The notes: generated by a model not told the origin, from the sequence alone. A DNA stretch of 49,726 nt from DASRSE01 sp035656655 (GCA_035656655.1 DASRSE010000134.1:1-49726), one strand, 5' to 3'. Counted from the first letter of the stretch, positions 25,101-33,501 are shown. Program-made: numbers and translations.

Positions 25101-25349
25101 CTCGGGAGGTTGCACTGAGCAGCCTTGCAATCCGGCTAGCGCCAGCGATGCGCCGATCCAGGCGAGAAACTTCCGCCGCGGAATCGCTCGCTCGGCCCAG
25201 AGATTCCAGTGGCTCGGCAATTCTTTCCGCAGCCATTCTTGAAACTCCGCCTCCTCGGTCAATTCTTCAAGACAGCGCCAATACGCGGAGCCAGTCTTGG
25301 CGCGCAATCGCGCGGCGGCAAAATCAGAGATCGGTTCCGGATGGCTCAT
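22125..25349 (-). CDS. actB: Alternative complex III subunit ActB, iron-sulfur protein with molybdopterin-oxidoreductase-like domain
   Basis: 1074 residues from MSHPEPISDF; the ATG overlaps the actA stop (ATGA). A Tat signal IPRRKFLAWIGASLALAG (about 56-73) ends in a lipobox-like LQGC (Cys77). A large domain homologous to molybdopterin oxidoreductases follows but without cofactor ligands, as in all ActB. The C-terminal ferredoxin domain carries the Cys sets CVGCNACVIAC, CMQCENAPCELVC, CVGTRYCSNNCPY and CTYCVQR with CQAACPSQA, enough for four Fe-S clusters. Residues about 288-325 are a Ser/Gly/Ala linker encoded by short repeats, which I do not know from other ActB. It relays electrons from quinol to the haems of ActA. 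Confidence 0.95.
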   Translation of the reverse strand: MSHPEPISDFAAARLRAKTGSAYWRCLEELTEEAEFQEWLRKELPSHWNLWAERAIPRRKFLAWIGASLALAGLQGCSVQPPEERIFPYVHPVVGQTPGVSQYFATSMTLGGYATGLLVESHEGRPTKIEGNRDHPASLGATDIYAQAAILDLYDPDRSQAVSARGQTRSADDLQRALDERLALARKKHGAGLRLLTEHFTSPTLAAQMENFLQEFPEAKWHRYEPIGRQSLHDGLTQAYGRPLDAVYDFTAADVIVSLEADFLNAGPGHLVYARQFAARRRLREIAASSAEPSGSSGASGSAGSGSAAPGSESSGSAAPPAINSVAPAEMNRLYAVESTPSLTGAKADHRWPLAARAIEALARDLLGRLGAGTENAAPQTNPPPETVPSGAASADSVPAEWLAALAADLRAHRGRSLIVAGEQQPAPVHALAAALNEALGNVGQTVRYIEPVEVGLATAGDLATLASDLAQRHVDTLLILGGNPVFTAPVDLAFAEKLAKARFSAHLSLYEDETAALCDWHIPQAHFLETWSDARAFDGASSIAQPLIAPLYAGQSIHTLLERLSGPFTKTSYELVRAHWSQDWKPAADRAEETFETFWQQSVHDGVVASSASAAATVEFRAASVAAAAPPPEPSGLEIVFRPDATLYDGRFANNGWLQELPKPLTKLTWDNVALISPKLAEQLGLSTQPTFRGGEHGEMLTDTIELRYGGRALTLPVWILPGQAENSVCVQFGAGRTRGGRVAQGVGANVYALRTSDAPWFAAGLVARKASQTYPLACTQAHHQMENRQLIRTATRDEFLRNPRFATTDAEKPTEHGEEAAGLTLYPTAEHPYDGYKWGMAIDLSACVGCNACVIACQAENNIPVVGKDQVMAGREMHWIRIDRFYHGSADRPRYEFQPVPCMQCENAPCELVCPVGATVHSSEGLNDMVYNRCVGTRYCSNNCPYKVRRFNFLQYADFTTASLKLLHNPEVTVRSRGVMEKCTYCVQRITKAKIQAERDERTVRDGEIQTACQAACPSQAIVFGDLNNPRSEVNRWKETPLNYALLAELNTRPRTTYLAAVSNPNPAIKDR
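24391..24437. repeat. Direct repeat inside actB (period 30 bases)
   Basis: The 17-mer ggcgctgccgatccaga occurs at 24391-24407 and 24421-24437, exactly 30 bases apart, followed by further GATCCAGAT units. It encodes the Ser/Gly/Ala linker of ActB in frame, so length changes here would keep the reading frame. Confidence 0.75.
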
Positions 25350-25993
25350 CGATGGCAAGTTGAACAACTGGTTAGCGATTGGATGTGATACTGTTTGACC
25401 AATTCTCGGCCGAGCTCGAGTTGATCGCGGTCTGGCGACCAGTTCATATTGAAGACTTCTTCGCGCGGGCGGACGTGGCGCTCCGGTTCGCGGTGGCAAT
25501 CGACGCACCAGCTCATCAGGAGCGATTGGGTTTGCATCGTCAGCGGCATCTGATCGATCTGCCCATGACAGGTCACGCAGCCGACCCCTTTGGCGATGTG
25601 GATACTGTGGTCGAAATAGACAAACTGCGGCAGACTATGCACGCGGTCCCACGGAATCGACTGGTTCGTTTTGTAGCTCTCGCGAACCGCGCCTAGCATC
25701 TCGCTGCCCACCCAGATCTGCGAATGGCAATTCATGCAGGTCTTGGTCGGCGGAATTCCCGCGAATGAGGAGTTCTCGACCGACGTGTGGCAATAGCGGC
25801 AGTCGATGTGCAGCTGGCCCACGTGATGCGCGTGGCTAAAAGGAACCGGCTGCAAGCGCGGCGTTTCGGCCGCGGTGACGTAAGACGAGTGATAGACGAT
25901 TTCCAACGCCCACCACAAACCCGCCAGAATGAACAGCCCGCCAAAGATGCTCGCTTTGGAGATGGTGTTGAAGCTGCGGGGAAAGATCTGCAT
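25346..25993 (-). CDS. actA: Alternative complex III subunit ActA, pentahaem cytochrome c
   Basis: 215 residues. A single N-terminal helix (about 17-33, FGGLFILAGLWWALEIV) anchors a periplasmic domain with five CxxCH motifs: CRYCH (65-69), CMNCH (86-90), CVTCH (139-143), CVDCH (163-167) and CSTCH (210-214). The last lies one residue before the stop, which matches the family. Distal His are provided by PFSHAHHVGQ and YFDHSIHI. ActA accepts electrons from the ActB clusters. It is the first gene of the operon; no convincing promoter was found in the 127 bases upstream. Confidence 0.95.
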   Translation of the reverse strand: MQIFPRSFNTISKASIFGGLFILAGLWWALEIVYHSSYVTAAETPRLQPVPFSHAHHVGQLHIDCRYCHTSVENSSFAGIPPTKTCMNCHSQIWVGSEMLGAVRESYKTNQSIPWDRVHSLPQFVYFDHSIHIAKGVGCVTCHGQIDQMPLTMQTQSLLMSWCVDCHREPERHVRPREEVFNMNWSPDRDQLELGRELVKQYHIQSLTSCSTCHR

Positions 25994-26120
25994 CGCGGTC
26001 GCTCCGAAAAGCTCGCACCACTTTGAAATCTAAAACGGCGGCGAGGCCACGCAACTCGCCAGCGATTTTTGCGGACCCGCAGCCAAAGAATCTTACCAGA
26101 CCGGACGCGGGCTCCGCCGA

Positions 26121-28400
26121 TTATTCTCGCGCGACTTCGCCAAAACGGTAAAATAGCTTTTCGAGCGAAATGGGCAATTCGCGCAGACGCTTTCCGGTCG
26201 CATGATAAATCGCATTGGCGACGGCGGCCGCCACCCCCACAATCGACAACTCGGCCAGCCCTTTCGTGCCCAGCGGATTGGTGTGCGCGTCCGTCTCGTC
26301 GACATAAAACGCCTCAAGCGCCGGAATGTCGGCGTGGACGGGGATGAGATAATCGGCCAGATTCGCGTTGATCACGCGGCCATTGCGAGAATCCCAGCGC
26401 GTTCCTTCGCGGAGGGCCATGCCGACGCCGCCAACCATGCCGCCGATCGCTTGGCTGTGCGCCGTTTTGGGATTGATGATCTTGCCAGCCGCCAGCGCCG
26501 TGACCATCCGGGCGATGCGCACAACCGCCAAATCGGGATCAACGCGGACCTCGACAAAATGAGCGCCGAAGGCATACATCGAAAATTTCTTCGCATCCGC
26601 GCCGGGTTCTGAATCGTGCGTCACCGCGAGCGATTCTTGACCGCTGCGCTTGAGGATGGCGGTTAAGGCTTCGCCTTGCTGCGGTTTGCCCTTCAGCGAC
26701 AACCGGCCGTCGCGGGCGACGATATCCGCTGCGGCGGATTGATGGAGCGGCGAGTCGGGGGCGTCCTTCGCCAACTCCCATAGCCGCTTGATCAGTTTTT
26801 GGCAGACTTCGTACACGGCCGAGCCAACGCTGGCCATCGTCATTGAGCCCCCTTGGGCCGGCGCTTTGGGAAGCCGCGTGTCTCCCAGTTCGAAGCGGAC
26901 TTTCGCCAGCGGCAAGCCGAGCGTTTGCGCGGCAATTTGCGTCATCGAGGTGTAGGTCCCAGGTCCAATGTCGCTGCTCGCCGAGCGGACCACGGCCGTC
27001 CCGTCGGCCGACAATTGCGCGGCCGCGCTGGCTTTTTGGCGATGGGCCGGCCAGGTGGCCGACGCCATGCCAAAACCGACCAATTGATCTCCGTCGCGCA
27101 TGGAACGCGGTTGCGGATTGCGCCGCTCCCACCCAAAACGTTTCGCTCCTTGAGCGTAACACTCCTTTAGTGACTTGCTCGAAAAGGGAAGTTTTTTCTC
27201 CGGGTCTTGATCGGCATGATTGAGCACCCGCAATTGAATCGGGTCGAGATTCAACTCGACCGCCAATTCGTCCATGGCCGACTCGAGCGCGTACATTCCG
27301 GTCGCCTCGCCTGGCCCGCGCATCGGCGTCGGCGAATTGACGTTCATGGCCGCGAGCCGATACTCCGTCCGCAAGCTAGGGCAAGCATACATAAAGCGGG
27401 TGCAATCCAAGGCGCTTTCGGCAAATTCCTCGTAGGTGGAGGTCTGGCCGATCGCCCGATGCTCAAGCGCCGCGATCTGACCCGTTTTGCTCGCCCCGAT
27501 CGAGACGTGCTGCTGGCAATGGGGCCGATAGCCAACCATGGTAAACATTTGCGCTCGAGTGAGTACGATCTTGACCGGGCGGCGCAGCGCGCGGGCGGCA
27601 AACGCCGCCATGAGCGTGTGCGGCCAAACGCGCAGACCCGAGCCGAACCCGCCGCCGACGAAGGGGCTGATCACGCGGACATCGTCACTCGCGATATCGA
27701 GCGCCAAGGCGACCTGTTTTTGCACATTGTCGACCCACTGCGTCTTGTCGTAGAGGGTCAGCTTGGGTCCGTCCCAGACCGCTAGCGTGGCGTGCAGTTC
27801 CATCGGGTTATGGGTTTCGGCGGCTTGCTCATAGGTTCGCTCGAGCTTGACCTCGGCGCGGTCGAAGTCGGCGCGAAAGTCGCCGCGCTCATACACGGAG
27901 TTCAATTTGGTCTTGGCGTCCTTGTCTTTCGATTTGGGCGAACTCGGCGGAAAGGCGCTTTTGGCGGCGACCGCAAACGACGTGACGCCGAGTTCACTTT
28001 GATACGTCGCCTTCACCAGCGCGGCGGCCGCAGTCGCTCGTTCAAAGGTATCGGCGATCACCAGCGCGATCGGCTGGCCATTCGAGCGAATCTGATTGTC
28101 CTGCAGCGGCGACAGCGGCTCGCCCACTTTCGGATCGACCCCCGGCCGTTCTTGCGGCTCTTGGGATTTCAACTTCGGCGCATTGTGATGGGTAAAGACG
28201 GCAATTACGCCGGACAGATTTTCGGCCGCGGTCGTGTCGAGCGATTTGATTTTTCCGCTCGCCACGGTGCTTCCCACGATCACGCCGTAGAGCGCGCCCT
28301 TGACGCGCGTATCCGCGGCATAGGTGGCTCGACCCGTCACCTTTAGCCGCCCATCGACCCGATCGAGCGGTTGGCCAAGAATCGTTTCCGCAGTCGCCAT
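26121..28400 (-). CDS. Xanthine dehydrogenase-family molybdopterin-binding subunit (PaoC-like)
   Basis: A 759-residue catalytic subunit of a molybdenum hydroxylase. It starts GQPLDRVDGRLKVTGRATYAAD, the entry motif of the family. Moco-binding stretches follow: FVGGGFGSGLRVW, MRGPGEATGMYALESAMDELA and QGGSMTMASVGSAVYE. The base catalyst should be Glu717 in KGLAELSIVG. The gene order Fe-S, FAD, Mo and the matching sizes fit PaoABC (YagTSR) periplasmic aldehyde oxidoreductase. The substrate is not certain: aldehydes are likeliest, but isoquinoline- or purine-type substrates cannot be excluded. No paoD/xdhC maturation gene is present in the window. Confidence 0.9.
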   Translation of the reverse strand: MATAETILGQPLDRVDGRLKVTGRATYAADTRVKGALYGVIVGSTVASGKIKSLDTTAAENLSGVIAVFTHHNAPKLKSQEPQERPGVDPKVGEPLSPLQDNQIRSNGQPIALVIADTFERATAAAALVKATYQSELGVTSFAVAAKSAFPPSSPKSKDKDAKTKLNSVYERGDFRADFDRAEVKLERTYEQAAETHNPMELHATLAVWDGPKLTLYDKTQWVDNVQKQVALALDIASDDVRVISPFVGGGFGSGLRVWPHTLMAAFAARALRRPVKIVLTRAQMFTMVGYRPHCQQHVSIGASKTGQIAALEHRAIGQTSTYEEFAESALDCTRFMYACPSLRTEYRLAAMNVNSPTPMRGPGEATGMYALESAMDELAVELNLDPIQLRVLNHADQDPEKKLPFSSKSLKECYAQGAKRFGWERRNPQPRSMRDGDQLVGFGMASATWPAHRQKASAAAQLSADGTAVVRSASSDIGPGTYTSMTQIAAQTLGLPLAKVRFELGDTRLPKAPAQGGSMTMASVGSAVYEVCQKLIKRLWELAKDAPDSPLHQSAAADIVARDGRLSLKGKPQQGEALTAILKRSGQESLAVTHDSEPGADAKKFSMYAFGAHFVEVRVDPDLAVVRIARMVTALAAGKIINPKTAHSQAIGGMVGGVGMALREGTRWDSRNGRVINANLADYLIPVHADIPALEAFYVDETDAHTNPLGTKGLAELSIVGVAAAVANAIYHATGKRLRELPISLEKLFYRFGEVARE

Positions 28401-28425
28401 AGGGGCCTCAGTCGGTTTCGGTTTG

Positions 28426-29430
28426 TCAGACGCCGGCAGCCGTTTTCGCCAACCGTTGTTCGAGTGTCATCAGAGCGCGGCAGATCGTCCGTTGAATCAA
28501 GTCGACCTTGAAGCCGTTGTCCTTTTGCGGTTGGGCGCCTTTCACCGCGGCCCGGGCTGCCGCCGCGTAAGTTTTTTCGCCGACGGGCTGGCCCACGAGA
28601 GCTTGTTCCGCTGCGCTCGAACGCCACGGCTTGGTCGCCACCCCACCGAGCGCCACGCGGGCCGTCACAATCCGGTCGGCTTTGATCTCGAGCGCCACCG
28701 CCGCCGCCGACAGCGCGAAGGCAAACGAGTTGCGCTCGCGGACTTTCAGATAGTGCGAATTGCGGTACAGCGGCTGGAGCGGAAGTTCCACGGCCAGAAT
28801 CAATTCGTCCGGCTTGAGCGTCGTCTCCACCGCGGGGTTCTCGCCGTAAGCCACGTGAAAATCGCCGATCGGAATCCGCCGCTTCGCCTGCGGTCCTTGC
28901 ACTTCGACGATCGCGTCGAGGGCCGCCAGGGCCACGCACATGTCCGAGGGGTGCGTCGCGATGCAGAGTTTACTCACGCCGAGAATCGCATGTCCATGAT
29001 TATCGCCTTCGAGGGCCGCGCAACCGGAGCCAGGCTGGCGCTTGTTGCATTCCCAGACCGGATCGCGGAAATACGTGCAGCGCGTGCGCTGTAATAAGTT
29101 TCCGCCGACCGTCGCCATGTTGCGAATCTGGGCCGTGGCGCCGGCCAGCAGCGCCTCGGACAATACGGGAAAGTTCTCGAGTATCCGCGAGTCGTAAGCC
29201 AGGTCGCTGTTGCGGACCCCCGCGCCAATTCGAATCGCCCCGGCAACGCTCTCGATCTTGTTGAAGTGGAGATGGTTGATATCGAGCAACTGTGGATGGG
29301 CCTCGACATTCAGTTTCATGAAATCGAGGATGTTGGTGCCGCCGCCGAGACATTTCGCGCCGCTGCCGCCGGCGAGGGTTTGCACCGCGCCCTCGACCGT
29401 CGCCGCTCGAAGATAGTCGAAAGATTCCAT
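28426..29430 (-). CDS. FAD-binding subunit of molybdenum hydroxylase, with extra 4Fe-4S site (PaoB-like)
   Basis: The 334-residue protein has the FAD motifs CLGGGTNILDFMK (27-39) and ATVGGNLLQRTRC (106-118). Four Cys (118, 128, 137 and 156, in RCTYFRD, ECNKRQPGSGC and KLCIATHP) match the 4Fe-4S binding insertion described in PaoB and 4-hydroxybenzoyl-CoA reductase. The C-terminal CO-dehydrogenase flavoprotein domain follows. It links the Fe-S and FAD steps to the electron acceptor. It is 97 bases after the Fe-S subunit gene and 25 bases before the Mo subunit gene. Confidence 0.92.
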   Translation of the reverse strand: MESFDYLRAATVEGAVQTLAGGSGAKCLGGGTNILDFMKLNVEAHPQLLDINHLHFNKIESVAGAIRIGAGVRNSDLAYDSRILENFPVLSEALLAGATAQIRNMATVGGNLLQRTRCTYFRDPVWECNKRQPGSGCAALEGDNHGHAILGVSKLCIATHPSDMCVALAALDAIVEVQGPQAKRRIPIGDFHVAYGENPAVETTLKPDELILAVELPLQPLYRNSHYLKVRERNSFAFALSAAAVALEIKADRIVTARVALGGVATKPWRSSAAEQALVGQPVGEKTYAAAARAAVKGAQPQKDNGFKVDLIQRTICRALMTLEQRLAKTAAGV

Positions 29431-29527
29431 GGCGCCGGCGTCCTCGCTCGTCAGAGATTCGATTCAGTTGACATTCGGTCGTCGGAAAAACGCTGGCTGC
29501 GAACGATCATGGTCGAATGGATCAGGT

Positions 29528-30268
29528 TCAACTTCGCGGCTTGGCGAGCACGTCGCGCGCGGCATGGACCGCCTGAACAATGTTCGAGTAGCAGCCGCAG
29601 CGACAGAGATTGCCGCTCATGAGCTCGCGAATTTCGTCGTCCGTATGCGCATGCCCTTCGGCGATCAGCCCCACCGCGGAACAAATCTGTCCCGAGGTGC
29701 AGTAGCCGCATTGAAAGCCATCGTGTTCGATAAAGGCCGCTTGGACCGGATGCAGCGTCTCGCCATTGGCGAGTCCCTCCACGGTGGTGATCGGCCCGCC
29801 CGCATGCATCGCCGCCAGCGTGAGGCAAGAATAGATTCGCCGGCCATTCACCAGAACCGTGCAGGCTCCGCATTGACCGTGGTCGCATCCCTTCTTGGTG
29901 CCAGTCAGGCCAATCTGCTCGCGGAGCGCGTCGAGCAGCGTCACGCGCGGCTCGAGTTCCAGGTGATACGTCTGACGATTAACTTGAAGCGCGAGCGACT
30001 GCGGCTTGCCGCTTTTCGACCCCGTGGCTGTTGGCCCATCGCCCGCGGCAAAATCACCCGCGGCAAACGTCGAAATGCTCGCCAAGCTGCTCGCCGTGGC
30101 GACCGTCTTGAGAAAATGGCGGCGCGTGAGATCGTCGCAGTCGTCCCCGTTGTCCAGCGAGACGCGATCCGCCGGATTTTCGAGGGCACCATCGCCCAGG
30201 CCAACCTTCCACGGACCGACTTCTTCTGGATCGCGATCCTCAGAATCATGGCGAAATGCGGGCGACAT
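29528..30268 (-). CDS. 2Fe-2S subunit of molybdenum hydroxylase with Tat signal (PaoA-like)
   Basis: 246 residues from MSPAFRHDSEDRD, chosen because AGAGGAC lies at good spacing upstream; an ATG at 30325 would add 19 residues. A Tat motif TRRHFLKTVATASSLAS (48-64) sits after a long n-region. Two 2Fe-2S sites follow: Cys128, 133, 136 and 148 (KGCDHGQCGACTVL, YSC) and Cys187, 190, 222 and 224 (QCGYCTSGQ, LCRCGC). The folded complex is probably exported by Tat in one piece on this signal, so the enzyme should work in the periplasm, as PaoABC does. Confidence 0.92.
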   Translation of the reverse strand: MSPAFRHDSEDRDPEEVGPWKVGLGDGALENPADRVSLDNGDDCDDLTRRHFLKTVATASSLASISTFAAGDFAAGDGPTATGSKSGKPQSLALQVNRQTYHLELEPRVTLLDALREQIGLTGTKKGCDHGQCGACTVLVNGRRIYSCLTLAAMHAGGPITTVEGLANGETLHPVQAAFIEHDGFQCGYCTSGQICSAVGLIAEGHAHTDDEIRELMSGNLCRCGCYSNIVQAVHAARDVLAKPRS

Positions 30269-30624
30269 CCGATGCGTCCTCTTTTCAGGAAGGCTGAAGC
30301 CGGCAGTCCCGTTAGCAATTGGCATACCCAGCCGCTCGGTCTCGGGCTGTCGCTGGGAATTAATCGGGTTGGTTCATCATTGCGATGCCGGACCCAATGC
30401 GAAGGGGGATAGCGTTTGGTCGTAGCGCGTTCATCTTGGAGTTTTGCGGCCCAAGCGAGTCTAGGCGGGCGGCGGCCGCTGGCATGACGATTGCTTGCTC
30501 GAAGACGGATAATCCGCTGCTTGAATCGGCGTGGCCGGCCTGTCCGGAAGTCGGTTGCTGGCAACGGCACGGTCTGCCGCCGACCCTGCGCCATCGTCTG
30601 ACGTTTTTCCCTGAGCTTTTGCCT
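30269..30624. other. Divergent intergenic region between the molybdenum hydroxylase and FAD oxidoreductase genes
   Basis: Both neighbours are transcribed away from this 356-base stretch. In-frame ATGs exist on both sides (30325 minus; 30385 and 30481 plus) but the sequence they add has no family features. No convincing -10/-35 pair, operator or RNA was recognised. Confidence 0.4.
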
Positions 30625-31830
30625 ATGAGCTTGCGACATGGAACGCCGCTTTGGCTGGCGCAAGGGCCGGCGCCGATCGAAACGCTTCCGCTGTCGAGCG
30701 ATGCGACCGCCGACGTGGCGATTCTCGGCGCCGGAATCACCGGGGCGCTGTTGGCGTACACGCTCGTCCGTAGCGGCTTTTCCGTGATCGTGCTGGATAA
30801 GCGGCCGCTCGGCACAGGGAGCACGGCGGCGAGCACCGGGTTGCTCCAATATGAAATTGACGTCCCCCTGCTGGAACTGATTGAGAAAGTGGGCGAAGCG
30901 CCCGCGGTGCACGCGTATCGGCGCGGGCTCGAGGCGATCAATGAACTTGAAAGCTTGGTTCGTTCACTGAATGCCGATTGCGGATTTGCTCGCTGCGACA
31001 CGCTCTATTTCGCGAGCCATTTTTGGCATCGCCACCGCCTCGCGCAGCAATATGAATGCTTGCGGCACTTTGGCTTTGACGTGGAGTGGCTTGACCGCGC
31101 GGGCTTGGCCGAAGCGACTTCGATCGCCGCCGCCGGGGCGATCCGCGCGCGGGGCGACGCGCAGATCGACCCGTATCGGCTAACGCAGGCCCTCTTGCAC
31201 CAGGCGATCGCACACGGAGCGCAAGCTTATAGCAATACGGAAGTGCTGGAAATCGCCGCCGACCAATCGCCCGCCGTGCTCCTGACCGGTTCGCATCGCG
31301 TGACCGCCGACAAGATCGTCTTCGCGACGGGTTACGATTCAAATCGCTATCTGCGAACGAAGCTCGGCAGCTTGCACAGCACGTTTGCCGTGGTCAGCGA
31401 GCCGCTGAAGTCGAACGCGGGCTGGCCGGCGGACTGCCTTCTTTGGGAAACCGCGCGGCCCTACTTCTACGCGCGGCGTTCCGAGGATGGCCGCGCAATC
31501 ATTGGCGGAGAAGACACCTCGTTTTCGTCGGACCATTACTCCGACCGGTTGATCGAGCACAAGGCCAAGAAGCTGGCCGAGCGATTTGCGGAACTCTTTC
31601 CGCAGATCGAATTCATTCCGGAGTTCGCCTGGGGAGGCGTTTTTGGCGAGAGCGCCGACGGCTTGGCCTATATCGGCCGGCCGCCCGACCAGCCGAATTG
31701 TTACTTTGCGATTGGTTACGGGGGCAACGGCATCACGTTCAGCGTCATTGCCGCAAACCTGATCCGCGATCAGTTGCTGCGGCGGCCCAACCCTGACGCT
31801 CATGTATTTGGCTTTGAACGGGCCACATAA
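30625..31830 (+). CDS. FAD-dependent oxidoreductase of the DAO family
   Basis: A 401-residue flavoprotein. The dinucleotide-binding motif is VAILGAGITGALLAYTLVRSG (about 29-49), followed by the acidic end of strand two (IVLDKR) and GTGSTAASTGLLQYE, where the FAD pyrophosphate is held. Near the C-terminus are GRAIIGGEDTSF and FAIGYGGNGITFSVIAA, the second FAD-contact region of D-amino-acid/glycine-oxidase-like proteins. The substrate is unknown; secondary amines or amino acids are typical of the family. No signal peptide is seen from MSLRHGTPLW. It is tail-to-tail with a distant paralogue that carries a Rieske domain. Confidence 0.85.
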   Translation: MSLRHGTPLWLAQGPAPIETLPLSSDATADVAILGAGITGALLAYTLVRSGFSVIVLDKRPLGTGSTAASTGLLQYEIDVPLLELIEKVGEAPAVHAYRRGLEAINELESLVRSLNADCGFARCDTLYFASHFWHRHRLAQQYECLRHFGFDVEWLDRAGLAEATSIAAAGAIRARGDAQIDPYRLTQALLHQAIAHGAQAYSNTEVLEIAADQSPAVLLTGSHRVTADKIVFATGYDSNRYLRTKLGSLHSTFAVVSEPLKSNAGWPADCLLWETARPYFYARRSEDGRAIIGGEDTSFSSDHYSDRLIEHKAKKLAERFAELFPQIEFIPEFAWGGVFGESADGLAYIGRPPDQPNCYFAIGYGGNGITFSVIAANLIRDQLLRRPNPDAHVFGFERAT

Positions 31831-31867
31831 GGAAGCGCCGACGAACTTGCCGCCGCGTCTGGGCTCC

Positions 31868-33442
31868 TTAGGAAGAGGCTTCTTCGAGGTGCAAATGGCC
31901 TTGCGCATCGATCGGATAGGCCTCGAGCGGCGTTTCCGCTGGACCGGCCAAAACGTCGCCCGACGCCTTGAATCGCGAGCCGTGGCACGGGCAATCCCAC
32001 GTTCCCTCGGCGCGATTCCAATGGACCAGACAGCCGAGATGGGTACAGACCGGCGAGACGGCCTGCAAAGTTCCATCGTCGCTCCGCGAGCAGGCGACCC
32101 GCTGACCGTCGAGCTTGAGGATTTTGCCTTCGCCCGGCTTTAATCCTTGGACGCTGTTTCCTTCCGCAGAACGTAGCCGATCCTTGATAAAATAGAGCGG
32201 AAAATCGAAGTTCTCTTGGAGATAATCCCAGGCACTGTGGCGAATTTTGGTGCGCTCGATCGAAAACAGATCTTGCCAAGGATTCTCGCGCCCGAGCGCC
32301 GCGTCGCAAGCCATCAGCCCGGCAAGGGTGCCAAACGTCAGGCCATTGCCCGCATAGCCAGTCGCGGCAAACTGATGCGGCGCGGTTTCGCCAAGGTAGG
32401 GGAGGCCATCATTCGTTTCGACGACCTGGCCCGACCAGCGATGGTCGAACTTCGCCTTCGGAAAGAGAGCCAGTAGCTTGCTCTTGAGCTTTTCAAAGCA
32501 GACTTCCGTGTCATCCACTTGGCCTGTCTTGTGATCCTCGCCGCCGTAGATGATTTCGGTTCCATTGCGGCCCGCATCAATCCGCACATAATCGTACGGA
32601 TCGTTCGTATCCCACAAGCTAATGTCAGGCAAGTCGTGTGTCTCGAGCGAGGCGCTGACCACATAGCTTGAATAAAGCGCCAGCTTGGATTGGAGAAAAG
32701 TCGCGCCGAGCAAACCGGCCGTGCCCATCAAGGGAACATGGGTCGCAATGACGAGATAGCCCGCGCGGATTTGATACGGGCCGCTTTTGACCACGAGCGG
32801 TTCGGCTTGGACCTCGCCCGCTTCGGTATGCTCGAAGATTTCGCAGCCATCGCCATGAATCGCTTTCGCTAACCCGGCCAGATAGGCGCGGGGTTGAAAT
32901 TTCGCTTGGTTCGAGAAACAAATTCCCGGCCGGTTGACGACCGGAACCGAATCGACGAACTCCGCGGCGAAGCCTAGCCGCTGGGCCAACTGCGCTTCTT
33001 CCGCCAGCTCGCGCGCTTCTTGTTCATCCGCGGCCGCATCGCGCTGCTCGCCGCGCGGAACTGGCACATGGAGATAGCCATCGCAACGCCGAAATTCGCA
33101 GCGAATATGCTGGTCGTCGCAAATGCGCTCGATGACCTCTTGCGCGACGCGGCCCGCCTGCCAGGTCAGGCCGGCTGCTTGCTCGCCGAAGCTCTTCACC
33201 AAGGCCGACAGTCGCTTGTCGGTCACATAAGTCAGATGCGCGGTCGTATAGCCCGTGTCGCCGGAACCAAGCCGGCCCCGTTCGAGCACTGCCACGGTCC
33301 GACCGGCCTGTTTGAGCATCCACGCGGCAGTCAGTCCCGTGACGCCGCCCCCGACCACGACGACATCGAAATCCGCATTGCGGTCGAGCTTGGCGTAGCG
33401 TGAAACGGGCGCTTTTTGCCAGAGTGGCGTTTTGTCGATCAT
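31868..33442 (-). CDS. FAD-dependent oxidoreductase with C-terminal Rieske domain
   Basis: 524 residues from MIDKTPLWQK. The FAD domain has DVVVVGGGVTGLTAAWMLKQAG (about 26-47), GDTGYTTAHLTYVTD and GYAGNGLTFGTLAG. A Rieske 2Fe-2S domain follows (about 430-520) with CTHLGCLVHW and CPCHGSRF: two Cys-His pairs, all ligands present. This fusion is known as a 'DadA-like oxidoreductase with Rieske domain'. In these proteins FAD oxidises the substrate and the cluster passes electrons on, but the substrate has not been established for this branch. GGEDHKTGQ and the following helix align by eye with GGEDTSFSSD of the convergent neighbour, so the two share ancestry. A palindrome lies 60 bases upstream. 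Confidence 0.9.
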   Translation of the reverse strand: MIDKTPLWQKAPVSRYAKLDRNADFDVVVVGGGVTGLTAAWMLKQAGRTVAVLERGRLGSGDTGYTTAHLTYVTDKRLSALVKSFGEQAAGLTWQAGRVAQEVIERICDDQHIRCEFRRCDGYLHVPVPRGEQRDAAADEQEARELAEEAQLAQRLGFAAEFVDSVPVVNRPGICFSNQAKFQPRAYLAGLAKAIHGDGCEIFEHTEAGEVQAEPLVVKSGPYQIRAGYLVIATHVPLMGTAGLLGATFLQSKLALYSSYVVSASLETHDLPDISLWDTNDPYDYVRIDAGRNGTEIIYGGEDHKTGQVDDTEVCFEKLKSKLLALFPKAKFDHRWSGQVVETNDGLPYLGETAPHQFAATGYAGNGLTFGTLAGLMACDAALGRENPWQDLFSIERTKIRHSAWDYLQENFDFPLYFIKDRLRSAEGNSVQGLKPGEGKILKLDGQRVACSRSDDGTLQAVSPVCTHLGCLVHWNRAEGTWDCPCHGSRFKASGDVLAGPAETPLEAYPIDAQGHLHLEEASS

Positions 33443-33501
33443 CGGTGCACCTGGAAAGCCGCCGAAAAAGGGCGGCAATTGCGGAAAGAGAAAAATCTCT
33501 C

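Noticed and set aside
30385..30624. N-terminal extension of the plus-strand FAD oxidoreductase
   Set aside because: The 80 extra residues show no signal peptide or domain, and the FAD motif sits at the normal distance from the start at 30625.
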